Shown in pieces: positions 27,370 to 35,392 of a stretch of 36,790 nucleotides of DNA. The position numbers and the translations under genes were made by a program. Each line of letters begins with the position of its first letter. The stretch's first letter is position 1. The stretch is taken from the NCBI GenBank assembly GCA_947491025.1, contig CANLIC010000039.1, forward strand, positions 1 through 36,790, read 5' to 3'. Origin of the DNA: Myxococcales bacterium. GTDB taxonomy: Bacteria; Myxococcota_A; UBA9042. Under the pieces are notes generated by a model. The model was not told where the DNA came from. It saw nothing but the letters and a program-made list of their open reading frames with translations, and did not search any database.

Positions 27370-27476
27370 GCGCTGGCGGGCCGGTGCACCATCCGAGGCT
27401 GAACTTTCGGCCAACCGCCAAAGCGATTGCGCGCCAACAGTTCTGAATGCAAGGGAGTTCCTGCCGCAGGGTGCGC

Positions 27477-27492
27477 TGGCACGACCGTTGCA
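27477..27492 (+). promoter_or_regulatory. Sigma-54 (-24/-12) promoter, consensus match
   Basis: TGGCAC (27477-27482), five bases, then TTGCA (27488-27492). This matches the sigma-54 consensus TGGCAC-N5-TTGC[AT], with the invariant GG and GC at the correct 10-base spacing. Transcription would start near 27503, about 45 nt before the ATG at 27548. It should drive the lipoprotein gene and probably the dioxygenase gene behind it. The FHA/AAA+ activator at 1325-2659 is of the class needed to open such promoters. Confidence 0.75.
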
Positions 27493-27547
27493 GCCTGTTG
27501 CGATCGCGTCGGGCATGCACGCCCCCGCCCAAAAGCACGGAGCCGCC

Positions 27548-28297
27548 ATGACCACGCAGCCACGAGCGATCCCGTCGATCAGCCCGCCGACCATGGCGGC
27601 CTGCATGACCATCGGGCGCCACTCCGCCCCCGTCCTTTTGTGCGGCCTCTTGGTGCTCGGCGCTGGCTGCGCCGCGTTCGCGCCGCCGATTCGCGGGGAC
27701 AGCATCGCGGTGGCAGCGCCAGGCGGCCGCACCGAGGCGACGCTGCACGGCCTGCGCGTCCAGGGCGGCGCCTGGCAGGGCGACCTCCGGGTGCCGGTGC
27801 GCGGGCAGACCGACGACGTCGAGATCGGTGTTTTCGGCCACAAAGTGCCCGGCGACGGCATCGAGGGCTTCACCATGGCCAGCGTCGGCTGGCGGCACCG
27901 CGAGGCCCTGTCGCAAGCCCTCCAGCTCAGCGCAGCGGCTGGTGGCGGTCTTGGCGTCGGCGGCCACGGTCAGGGCTGGCCCGAGGGCGCCATCGAATGG
28001 GCGGCCGGCGGCTACCTCGACGTCGGCCTCGCCTACGCCGTCCGCGACTGGGTGCGGCCCTACGCCATGGCCCGTCTGCAGCACAGCGTCGGGCTCAGCA
28101 GCCCCGACGATCCCAATCAGGCAGATGCCGTGCTGCCGCGCGCGCCGAGCACGACCTGGGCCACGGCCGCGCTCGGCCTGCGCCTCGACTTCGGACCGGC
28201 GCTCATCGGCGTGGGCTGGAACTGGAGCTCGGGCTTCACGCCCGACGATCGCTTCGATTTCAGTGGGTTTACGTTCAGCGCGGGCATGGGCTTCTGA
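27548..28297 (+). CDS. Outer-membrane lipoprotein with beta-barrel-like C-terminus
   Basis: 249 residues from the ATG at 27548, supported by GGAG 7 nt upstream; an in-frame ATG at 27605 would give a more standard signal peptide length. The hydrophobic segment ends in the lipobox LGAGC (C41 from the first start). The mature part has alternating strands (YLDVGLAYAVRDWVRPYAMARL, split by turns) and ends in aromatic-alternating strands with a terminal Phe (FSAGMGF), as outer-membrane barrels do. I do not recognise the family. It lies behind a strong sigma-54 promoter and 251 bp after the NRPS-PKS, so a role in export of, or response to, that product is possible but unproven. The dioxygenase gene follows 130 bp later on the same strand. 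Confidence 0.75.
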   Translation: MTTQPRAIPSISPPTMAACMTIGRHSAPVLLCGLLVLGAGCAAFAPPIRGDSIAVAAPGGRTEATLHGLRVQGGAWQGDLRVPVRGQTDDVEIGVFGHKVPGDGIEGFTMASVGWRHREALSQALQLSAAAGGGLGVGGHGQGWPEGAIEWAAGGYLDVGLAYAVRDWVRPYAMARLQHSVGLSSPDDPNQADAVLPRAPSTTWATAALGLRLDFGPALIGVGWNWSSGFTPDDRFDFSGFTFSAGMGF

Positions 28298-28427
28298 CGC
28301 CTCAAGGCACCGCGGCGCCACCACCAGGCGAAGACCCCTGCCGCACCCTCGCGCCTTGAAGCGCCGCACGATCTCGGTCAGCGTGGCGACGTCGACGGCG
28401 CGACAGCCCGTGCCGCCAGGAGGCGCC

Positions 28428-28943
28428 ATGATCGCCGCTCCCTTCTCGCTGACGCGCTGGATCGCCGAGAACCGCCACCTCTTGGTGCCGCCGGTCGCCA
28501 ACCGCAACCTCTACAACGAGGGCGGCTTCATGCTGTTCGTCGTCGGTGGCCCCAACCAGCGCACCGACTGGCACATCGACCCGCGCGAAGAGCTCTTCTA
28601 CCAGATCGAGGGCGACATGCTGCTGCGCGTCGTCGACGACGGCGCCTTCGTCGACATCTGGATCCGCGAGGGCGAGCTCTTTCGCCTGCCGCCGAACGTC
28701 CCGCACTCGCCGCAGCGCTTCGCCGGCACCCTCGGCGTGGTCTGCGAGTATGCCCGCGACCCCGGGGAGCTCGACGGTGTCCGCTGGTATTGCCCTGGCT
28801 GCGGCGCGGTGTTGCACGAGCTGTGGCTGCAGATGGTCGACACGACCACGCAGCTGGCGCCGATTTTTGAGCGCTTCTATGGCGATGTCGCGGCGCGCAC
28901 CTGCGGCGGCTGCGGCGCCCTGCACCCTGCGCCCGGTCGATAG
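28428..28943 (+). CDS. nbaC: 3-hydroxyanthranilate 3,4-dioxygenase
   Basis: 171 residues; AGGAGG (28418-28423), 4 nt before the ATG, fixes the start. It matches the bacterial enzyme in length (about 170-180) and motifs. The cupin core carries the Fe(II) ligands H49, E55 and H93, with the substrate-binding Arg45 and Arg97 in place (numbering inferred by comparison with the Cupriavidus enzyme). The four Cys of the second, rubredoxin-like iron site are C122, C125, C159 and C162. The enzyme opens the ring of 3-hydroxyanthranilate with O2; the product cyclises to quinolinate, a precursor of NAD in the kynurenine pathway. No other kynurenine-pathway gene is in the window. Its place behind the NRPS-PKS and a sigma-54 promoter leaves open a specialised-metabolism role. 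Confidence 0.95.
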   Translation: MIAAPFSLTRWIAENRHLLVPPVANRNLYNEGGFMLFVVGGPNQRTDWHIDPREELFYQIEGDMLLRVVDDGAFVDIWIREGELFRLPPNVPHSPQRFAGTLGVVCEYARDPGELDGVRWYCPGCGAVLHELWLQMVDTTTQLAPIFERFYGDVAARTCGGCGALHPAPGR

Positions 28944-28977
28944 CGCGCGCGGCGGGCCCCGCTGAGCCCCTCGTGCC

Positions 28978-31083
28978 TCAGCGCACGAAGATCCAATGGC
29001 GCAGGTTGCCCCAGCTGGCGCCGCCGTTGGCGCCGTTGCCGCAGCCTGCGGTGGTCGTCTCGGGGGTGTTGCGGCAGCGGCACGAGTTGCAGTTGTAGCC
29101 TTTGCCCCAGACCGTGACCGCGCCCCCGCTGCAGTCCCAGTTGCAGCCCATGGCGCTGCCGAAGACCGTGCCTCCCTTGTAGACGCCGAAGCAGCCGTTC
29201 TCTTCGTTGCCGCAGGAGCCGCCGTTGCCGCCGATGCGCACTTGGATGCCGGTGTCGCAATGCGGGCCGCCCTGCGCCGTGGTCTGGAAGCCCTTCTTCG
29301 CCGAGGTGTAGCAGCTCTGCTGCGTGACGGTCGACTTCACAGCGGGGGGTTGCGCGCCGTGGTCGACCTCCAGGATGAGGACCTCTTGCCACGTCAGGTC
29401 GTTGCGGCCGTCGAGGTTGGCGTAGAAGGTCTCGGCGTACTCGCTGACCTTGGTCCAGCCGCCGCCGGCGACGTCCATGTTGCAGATCACCTGGAACGGC
29501 GCTTTGCCGCCAAAGCCATCGGGATCGATCCAGAAAGCGCCACTCTTGGCGCCGGCGACCTTGGCGGCGATTTCCTTGCAGCTCGTCGCCGGGTTGGCCT
29601 CGCTACCGGGCGCCCCCACGCTGATGGGGAAGAGGCCCGCGCCGGTGCAGACCTGAATCGAGGTGCCGTCCCAGTAGAGGGTGCCGCGGTGGTTGTCGTC
29701 GCAGACCATCTTTCCGGTCTCGGCCTTGAGCAAGGTCACGCCGTCGCGGACGATGAGGCGGCCGTCCAGCCGCACCTTCTGGTTCGACAGCGTGCCGACA
29801 CTGATCGACCAGTCGACGATGAGGCCGTCGGTCTTGGCCTTGGTGTCGCAGAGCGTCTCGTTGCCCGGCACCTGCGGCAGGCAAAAGGCCACGTCCTTGA
29901 CCTTCAGCGTCCAGATGCCCTTGGGGTTCTGGCCCACCCACGCGCCAATGTCGCCCGCTTTCATCGGCACCTTGGGCGTCTCCAAGACCAAGGACTTTGC
30001 GTCCTTCTCCCCGCAGGGATCGCACACGACGTAGCCCACCTTCTTGTCGTCGGGCGGCAGCAGCGCGATGGAGATCGTGGAGAGATCGGTGTTCTTGACC
30101 TCCAGCTTGAGCGAGATGGCCTGCGCCACGCCGATGTCGGGGAAGACGAGCTCGCTGACGCCGTCGCCGCCGGTGTTGTCCGGGATGGCGACGCCCTTGT
30201 TCTTGGCGGTGACGGTGTCCTGAAACTGGTTGTGCAACAGCTCGTTGCTGATCTCGTTGAGGCCGTCGGGCGGCAGCGCCCCGCTCGTCGCCTTGCACTG
30301 CAGCTTGCCGTCGCTGGCGATGCCGATGACGGACTGACCGCTCGGGCAGCTCCCGCTTGGCTGGGCGATGCCGGTGAGCTTGCTGCCGTCGCCGACAAAA
30401 GCCGCCGCCGTGACGTTCTTGGCCACGAGGTCGCCGGTCAGCGTGGCGTTCTTGGCCTTGATGGAGTTGCCGGCGAGGTCGAGGTCACCGTCGAAGGCCA
30501 GCTCCGCCACCGAGACGCAGCCGGTGCAGATGAGATCCAGCGCCGCACCGCCCTTGCTGCCGCTGCCGGCGTAGTTGAAGCCGACCTTCGCCGCCGCCAC
30601 TGCGCCGTTGCCCAGCGCCTCGCCGCCGATGCAGCCGCTGCAAGCGACGCTCTGCGCTGCCGCTGCCATGATGGCAAAGGGCGCTGCGTCGAGCGGACGC
30701 CGCGGCAGCTCTGGGTCGCCGCCGACCGACACGCCGACAAAGGGCGCCTGGAGGCTCGCGAGCACCGCCGGATCGAGGCCCTTGCCGCCGCTGCCGAGGC
30801 GATGGTGGAAACGGCCGCCGGTGACCTGGATGTCAAGTGGCCCCTCGCTCCAAGCTGCCACGCCGCCGACCTGGGCGCCGTACAGCGCGAACGTCATCTT
30901 GTGGACGCCGTCGACCGCGGGGCCGCCGCCGGCGCCCGTCAAGACGCCTTCGAGGCCGGAGACCTGTGGCAACGCCTGCAGCGCGGCCGGAATCAGCAGC
31001 AAGGCGGCCGCGACGGGCCACGCCAGGTGCCAAGCGTTGGACGATCCAGATTGGGCTCGAGTGGTTGCGCGTAGTTGCGGCAT
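28978..31083 (-). CDS. Secreted protein with P-domain-like and fibrinogen-like regions
   Basis: 701 residues from the ATG at 31083 (GGAG 7 nt upstream); the frame is open farther upstream without protein-like features. A signal peptide (about 1-38) precedes an N-terminal region with a tail-fibre-like motif (LVAKNVTAAAFVGDGSKLTG, 219-238), typical of trimeric or collar-type surface proteins. Residues 285-435 resemble the beta-barrel P domain of proprotein convertases (DIGVAQAISLKLEV ... GIWTLKVKD ... VDWSISV). Residues 500-600 have the start of a fibrinogen-like domain (SCKEIA, GAFWIDPDGFGG, CNMDVAGGGWTKV), and the Cys-rich C-terminus extends to 701. Predicted to be secreted or surface-exposed, with adhesion or binding roles. 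It converges with the dioxygenase gene, 34 bp apart. Confidence 0.85.
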   Translation of the reverse strand: MPQLRATTRAQSGSSNAWHLAWPVAAALLLIPAALQALPQVSGLEGVLTGAGGGPAVDGVHKMTFALYGAQVGGVAAWSEGPLDIQVTGGRFHHRLGSGGKGLDPAVLASLQAPFVGVSVGGDPELPRRPLDAAPFAIMAAAAQSVACSGCIGGEALGNGAVAAAKVGFNYAGSGSKGGAALDLICTGCVSVAELAFDGDLDLAGNSIKAKNATLTGDLVAKNVTAAAFVGDGSKLTGIAQPSGSCPSGQSVIGIASDGKLQCKATSGALPPDGLNEISNELLHNQFQDTVTAKNKGVAIPDNTGGDGVSELVFPDIGVAQAISLKLEVKNTDLSTISIALLPPDDKKVGYVVCDPCGEKDAKSLVLETPKVPMKAGDIGAWVGQNPKGIWTLKVKDVAFCLPQVPGNETLCDTKAKTDGLIVDWSISVGTLSNQKVRLDGRLIVRDGVTLLKAETGKMVCDDNHRGTLYWDGTSIQVCTGAGLFPISVGAPGSEANPATSCKEIAAKVAGAKSGAFWIDPDGFGGKAPFQVICNMDVAGGGWTKVSEYAETFYANLDGRNDLTWQEVLILEVDHGAQPPAVKSTVTQQSCYTSAKKGFQTTAQGGPHCDTGIQVRIGGNGGSCGNEENGCFGVYKGGTVFGSAMGCNWDCSGGAVTVWGKGYNCNSCRCRNTPETTTAGCGNGANGGASWGNLRHWIFVR

Positions 31084-31286
31084 GGGAGTCTCCAACGGCG
31101 CTCCGGCGCCGAAGGCGATCTTCCCACGCCAGTCAGGGCCCGACAACCGCGTGCGGTCTCGCCCGAGGCCCGCAACCAGCCGCCGACGGTTCAGCGAGAA
31201 CCTGGCGTCGCACGCACGCACTGTGCCGAACACGCCGAGGAATCTGGGCGAGCTGCGGCCGGAGGCCTCCGTCCGTGGTCGCGTTG

Positions 31287-31652
31287 CTAGGACTTGGGGC
31301 CGGCGCCCTTCAGCAGCGGCGCAAGCTCGCCGGACTGGTGCATGTCGAGCATGATGTCGCAGCCGCCGACCAGCTTGCCGTCGACGTAGAGCTGCGGAAT
31401 CGTGGGCCAGTTGCCGTAGACCTTGACGCCCTCGCGGACTGCCCCGTCGGCGAGCACGTTGACGGCCTGGAAGGGCACGCCGACCTGCTGCAGCACCTGC
31501 GTCACGCGGGCGGAGAAGCCGCACATCGGGAAGCTGGGCGTGCCCTTCATGAATAAGACCACGGGGTTGGCATTCACGATGCCATCGATGCGCACGATGG
31601 CGTCGTCGATCTCCGGTTGGCCGGTGCGGGGCAGGGTGGCGGACTCACTCAT
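31287..31652 (-). CDS. grxD: Monothiol glutaredoxin (Grx4/GrxD type)
   Basis: 121 residues. GGAG 6 nt before the ATG supports the start. The CGFS active-site motif (C44-S47, within TPSFPMCGFS) identifies the monothiol class; FMKGTP and NWPTIPQLYVDGKLVGGCDI (glutathione- and cluster-binding segments) follow at the usual places. Members form dimers that bridge a [2Fe-2S] cluster with glutathione and deliver clusters or sense iron, often in complex with BolA. The bolA gene lies 79 bp upstream on the same strand, the classical partner arrangement. No oddities were seen. Confidence 0.96.
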   Translation of the reverse strand: MSESATLPRTGQPEIDDAIVRIDGIVNANPVVLFMKGTPSFPMCGFSARVTQVLQQVGVPFQAVNVLADGAVREGVKVYGNWPTIPQLYVDGKLVGGCDIMLDMHQSGELAPLLKGAGPKS

Positions 31653-31731
31653 GGCGCTCTCCAAGTCGCCGCGACGGGCGACGCGTGCGATGGGCTGGCG
31701 GCGGCGTCTTGGCCGCCGCCCTGCAGGGTGG

Positions 31732-31971
31732 CTAGGACGCGGCTGGCGTGCGGGTGCGCAGCGCCAAAGCGTGGATCTCATGGCCGACGCGCGGCCCAAG
31801 GCTGTCGTAGACGAGGCGGTGCTGCTCGATGCGGCCCAGGCCGGCGAAGCGCTGCGAGGCGATCTCCACCTCGAAGTGGTCGTCGGTGCCGGTGGTGTCG
31901 CGCACCGCCAGCGTCGCGTCGGGGAACGCCGCCCGCAGCGTCTCTTCGATGAACTGGTGAATGGTTCCCAA
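31732..31971 (-). CDS. bolA: BolA-family protein, TTG start
   Basis: 79 residues. The TTG at 31971 is preceded by a strong GGGAGG (31978-31983) at 6-nt spacing, and the preceding part of the frame has no BolA homology, so TTG is the likely start. The fold is evident from TIHQFIEETLRAAFPDA, HFEVEIASQRFAGLGRIEQH and the conserved end VYDSLGP ... EIHALALRTRTP. BolA proteins pair with monothiol glutaredoxins to bind a shared [2Fe-2S] cluster and help transfer it or sense iron. The grxD gene follows 79 bp downstream, probably in the same transcript. Confidence 0.93.
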   Translation of the reverse strand: MGTIHQFIEETLRAAFPDATLAVRDTTGTDDHFEVEIASQRFAGLGRIEQHRLVYDSLGPRVGHEIHALALRTRTPAAS

Positions 31972-31977
31972 CGTTCG

Positions 31978-31983
31978 CCTCCC
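31978..31983 (-). promoter_or_regulatory. Ribosome binding site deciding the bolA TTG start
   Basis: GGGAGG on the minus strand, 6 nt upstream of the TTG codon. It is among the strongest Shine-Dalgarno matches in the window and is the reason for choosing the TTG start. Confidence 0.8.
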
Positions 31984-32208
31984 GTCGATTCGTAGCGTGG
32001 CCGGCGACGCAAGGTCGCTGGCCCGGCGGCCGCGCACCTTCCATCTCTGCGGCTGCCGACGCAAGGGGGAGCAGTCGAAATCGGTCTGTCGACGGGTGAA
32101 TTTGGACCGCCACGCCGACAACACCGGTCCGCCTGGGCCAGCGCAGCCGGCGTCCCACGGCTTGCGGACGGCGAGCCCGCCGGAGGGGGGCCCTTGCGGG
32201 CCTTTGGC

Positions 32209-32393
32209 AGGGCTATGGCAAGGTCCGGATCCGACGACACCCTCACCCCCTAACCCCCTCTCCCGTCGGGCGGGAGAGGGGGACATGACAATGAATTCAG
32301 CCGCCCCCTCTCCCGCTTCAGCGGGAGAGGGGGCGCCGCGAAGCGGCGGGGGTGAGGGTTGTCGGCGCTGACGCCGACTTTGCGACCGCCCTG
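32209..32393. repeat. 185-bp inverted-repeat element, copy 2 (MITE/REP-like)
   Basis: Second copy of the element at 12346-12530: 6 substitutions, no indels. It keeps the two long GC hairpins and the terminal inverted repeat. It lies between bolA and the exported-protein gene, ending 80 nt before that gene's ATG, in the same orientation relative to the downstream gene as copy 1. Confidence 0.9.
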
Positions 32394-32473
32394 AGGCCTT
32401 TGGCGAGACCGGTGGCGCCGCCGCACAAGGGCTGCTAGGCTCGCGCCCGCTGGCGATGCCGGCAGGAGGAGCC

Positions 32474-32974
32474 ATGTTCGCGACCGCTCGCTGCCCGTCT
32501 CCCTCATCGCGCCGCGCGTTGGCGGCGCTAGCGCTCGTGCTGTGCGTGGCGCCGGCGCTCTTCGGCTTCCGGCCCTTCACGCCGATCGAGTCGGTCTGCG
32601 AGAAATGCGACGAGAAGGGCGACCGCATCACGCTGCAAGACGGCGCGGTGGTGGTCGCCAAGGTCGTCGGCAAGAACCAGGACGGCTACATCCTGCAGCG
32701 GTTCGGCGAGTACCGCTTCGCCCAGTTCCGCGAGATCACCCGCATCGACTTCCAAGGCGGCGCGGAGCCCAAGGGCCTCGACGGCTTCGACCAGATCTTG
32801 CTGCGCAACGCCGAGCAGACCGTGCTCTTCGGCACGCTCTTCCAGATCGAGGCCGGCAAGCCGCTGGCGATGCGCAGCCAACGCGGCGAGGTCTTCATGG
32901 TCTCTGCCGAGCAGGTGCTCGTATTCTACCTGCGCGGCAAGCGCCGAGCGCCGACGGCGCCCCAGACGCCCTAG
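32474..32974 (+). CDS. Exported protein of unknown function
   Basis: 166 residues; AGGAGG (32464-32469), 4 nt before the ATG at 32474, fixes this start over the ATG at 32456. A signal peptide (about 1-31) is followed by a single Cys pair (CEKC, 42-45) and a compact beta-rich region: ITLQDGAVVVAKVVGKNQ (52-69), GYILQRFGEYRF and REITRIDF. It resembles small SH3-like or LSm-like repeats that recur in secreted bacterial proteins. The tail is basic and Pro-rich. I do not recognise the family. Repeat copy 2 lies in its upstream region. The GH57-like gene follows 103 bp downstream on the same strand and may share its transcript. Confidence 0.75.
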   Translation: MFATARCPSPSSRRALAALALVLCVAPALFGFRPFTPIESVCEKCDEKGDRITLQDGAVVVAKVVGKNQDGYILQRFGEYRFAQFREITRIDFQGGAEPKGLDGFDQILLRNAEQTVLFGTLFQIEAGKPLAMRSQRGEVFMVSAEQVLVFYLRGKRRAPTAPQTP

Positions 32975-33077
32975 CCATCCACCGCGACGCCCGCACCAAC
33001 ACCGCGCCTCCTCCTCGGGGCGCCGGGACCGGGCCGATCGGGCGCGCCGCGGCGCCGATTTCCCCGCTGGAGGTGGC

Positions 33078-35309
33078 ATGGCCGAAGCTCGCCTGCACCT
33101 CATCGCCCAGCTCAGCGGCGCCGCCACCGTGTCCCGCAGTGAGCTCGGCGCGCTGGCCGAAGGCGTGGTCGAACCGCTGCTCGAGGCCCTCGAGCAGACG
33201 CGAGCGCTCATCGCCATTCGCCTCGACGGCACGCTGTGGGAGTACCTGGAGGCCGAGCACGAGTCGCTGATCGATCGGCTGTCGCGCCTCGTCGGCGAGG
33301 GGACGGTCGAGCTGGTGGGCGGCGGCTTCTACGCCCCGATCCTGGCGCTCTTGCCGGCGCGAGACGCCGTCGGCCAGCTCGAGATGGCCGCAGGGTGCTT
33401 TGAGCGCCGCACCGGCGTCCGGCCCAAGGGCGCCTGGCTCGATGAGGGGGTGTGGGAGCCGCACCTCTGCGAGATCTTGGCCGAAGGCGGCGCCCGCTGG
33501 ACCGCGCTGCCCGAGGCGATGCTGCGCACCGCCGCTGTCGACGGTGTGCCGCGCGGTTGGTACGTCACCGAGCACGCCGGCCGGCCGCTGGCGGTGCTGC
33601 CCATCGATCGCGCCTTTGGCCGCCTTTTCGGCCAGGGCGACGCCGCAGCCGCTTGCGCCGAACTGTTGCAGCGCGCCCAACAGGCCGCGCCGAGCGACCC
33701 GCGGCCCCTGCGCTTGCGCCACGGCGCGACGACAGCGGCGTGGACCTGGGCGGGGCCGGCGCAGCTCCTGGCGAAAGACGGCGAGGCGCGCGGTCTGCGG
33801 CGCCTGCTCGCGGCGCTCGACGACATGCGCAGCGAGGCCCGAAGCGCCGGCCTCGACCCCGAGAGCAAAGACTCCGGCGACGACGACGATGACGGCGCCC
33901 GACCGCCGACCTTGGCCTTGGCCCTGCCGCGCGACACCCTTGAGCGCTGCCCGAGCAGCGGCCGCGTCTACCTCGCCAGCGGCATCGACGCCGACCTGCT
34001 GGTGCAGACCATCGCGCCCTGGCGCCTCGACGGCTTCTTCAGCCGGCGCGACCTGCTGGTGGCAGGCGGCGACTCGACCGAAGGCGCCGAAGATTGGCTG
34101 CGCGCTGGCCTCTGGCAGGCCTACCTCGCGCGCTATGGCGAGGTCGACCGCCTCCACAAGCGCATGATCGAGGTCTCGCGGCGCTTTGCCGCCGCCGAGC
34201 GGGTCATGCGCAACGGCGGCTTCCGCGCCATGAGCCAGCTCGTGCAGCCGCGACGGGCGCTCTACCGGGGTCAGCGCGGCGCCGTCTATGGCTGGGGCCA
34301 CGCCGCCGGCCTGCACGACGCCGATCTGCGCGCCGCCGCCCACGCTGCCCTCGCCGAGGCCGAAGTCGCGGTCGACGCCTTGATCTGTGAGCCCGGCCCC
34401 TTCCTCGAGGTCGGGCTGCGCGACCACTACGCCGAGCTCGAGACCGCGGTGCTGCTGCGCAACCGGAACCTGCGCGCGCTGCTGCGCCCGAGCCATGGAG
34501 GCGTCCTGGCCGGCCTCGAACTGGTGAGCGCTGGCGCGGCGTTGCATGACACGCTGACCCGCCGCCGCGAGCACGGTCACCCGCCCGACGCCCCGGTCGA
34601 TGGCCACGAGCGGGCCTGGCTGCACGACCGTTTCTTACCGGCACAAGCAGCGCCTGGCGCCCCACCCGGCGCTGGCTGGCTCGACGACAGCGAGGAGCGC
34701 GGCGACCTGCTCCATGCCCGCTACCGCACGCTCGACGTGCAGACCCAAGGCCGCGGCGCCGACGAGCGGGCGGTGCTGACGCTTTGCAGCGACGGACGGG
34801 TCGCCGGTGTGGGGCCTGACGGCGGTGATGTCGCCGTCACGCTGGTCAAGACGGTCGCGATGGCCGCCGACGCCGACCTGCTTGAAGCGCGCTGGACCCT
34901 CGATTTCGAGCCGGCGCCATCGACGCAGCTGCGCTTTGCGATCGAGATCAACGCCAGCCTCGGCACCGGCTCGCCCGGACCCGGCCTGCTGCGCTGGCAG
35001 GGCGGCGCTGCCGACATCCGTCGCGGCCAGCGGCTCCACGGCCTCCGCGCCTGCGACCTCGAGCACGCACGCGCCCGTGTGCGGCTGCGCTTCGACCGCG
35101 CCGTTACGCTGGAGGCCTGCCCGATCGAGACCCTGGCGCAGCCCGTCGGGCAGCCGGCACGGGCATGCTTCCAAGGCGTCGCCCTGCTCTTCGCCGTCGA
35201 CGTGCCCGCCGGCAGCGCGCAGGTGCGGCTTGCGCTGCAGATCGAGGTCGCTGCGCGAGAGCGACCGACGCAAGGTCAGGGCGCTCCCGCTGCGAGCGCC
35301 AAGCGCTGA
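33078..35309 (+). CDS. GH57-family glucanotransferase/amylase-like protein, catalytic motifs degenerate
   Basis: 743 residues; GGAGGT (33069-33074), 3 nt before the ATG. The match is to the glycoside hydrolase family 57 group with DUF1925/DUF1926-type C-terminal domains (Thermococcus 4-alpha-glucanotransferase-like). VELVGGGFYAPILALLP (77-93) and GAWLDEGVWEP (118-128) are clear, and Glu123 sits at the usual nucleophile position. However, the N-terminal HxHQP motif is absent (the protein begins MAEARLHLIAQLSGAA), and the general-acid Asp motif (DGEKFG type) cannot be found. The expected region 215-225 reads LRLRHGATTAA. ALYRGQRGAVYGWG also departs from the usual QCNCAYWHG. It may be a non-catalytic paralogue. 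An acidic insert (about 266-274) is present. Cytoplasmic, no signal peptide. Confidence 0.85.
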   Translation: MAEARLHLIAQLSGAATVSRSELGALAEGVVEPLLEALEQTRALIAIRLDGTLWEYLEAEHESLIDRLSRLVGEGTVELVGGGFYAPILALLPARDAVGQLEMAAGCFERRTGVRPKGAWLDEGVWEPHLCEILAEGGARWTALPEAMLRTAAVDGVPRGWYVTEHAGRPLAVLPIDRAFGRLFGQGDAAAACAELLQRAQQAAPSDPRPLRLRHGATTAAWTWAGPAQLLAKDGEARGLRRLLAALDDMRSEARSAGLDPESKDSGDDDDDGARPPTLALALPRDTLERCPSSGRVYLASGIDADLLVQTIAPWRLDGFFSRRDLLVAGGDSTEGAEDWLRAGLWQAYLARYGEVDRLHKRMIEVSRRFAAAERVMRNGGFRAMSQLVQPRRALYRGQRGAVYGWGHAAGLHDADLRAAAHAALAEAEVAVDALICEPGPFLEVGLRDHYAELETAVLLRNRNLRALLRPSHGGVLAGLELVSAGAALHDTLTRRREHGHPPDAPVDGHERAWLHDRFLPAQAAPGAPPGAGWLDDSEERGDLLHARYRTLDVQTQGRGADERAVLTLCSDGRVAGVGPDGGDVAVTLVKTVAMAADADLLEARWTLDFEPAPSTQLRFAIEINASLGTGSPGPGLLRWQGGAADIRRGQRLHGLRACDLEHARARVRLRFDRAVTLEACPIETLAQPVGQPARACFQGVALLFAVDVPAGSAQVRLALQIEVAARERPTQGQGAPAASAKR

Positions 35310-35392
35310 TCACGTGGCAGGCGCGGCCCGCCGACATCGCCTCAGCCGAGGACGACATGGCCCGTGTCTCGGCGTCGCACCCGTGGGCGCGC

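Larger units (their letters stand above)
31972..32473. other. 502-bp divergent gap between bolA and an exported-protein gene
   Basis: Apart from the bolA ribosome site and repeat copy 2 (32209-32393), nothing is recognisable. Frames opening here have no ribosome site, and those inside the repeat encode low-complexity Pro/Arg-rich peptides, so I call no gene. Promoters for both flanking genes should be here, but no clear -35/-10 or sigma-54 pair was found. Confidence 0.5.

Noticed and set aside
25026..27563. 845-residue minus-strand frame opposite the thioesterase region
   Set aside because: Same reason: no domain, Arg/Gly-rich, and it covers the sigma-54 promoter of the next gene.
31732..32673. 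Long frame running into bolA and starting at 32673
   Set aside because: The BolA fold starts at the TTG with its own Shine-Dalgarno. The preceding part passes through repeat copy 2 and opposes the exported-protein gene.
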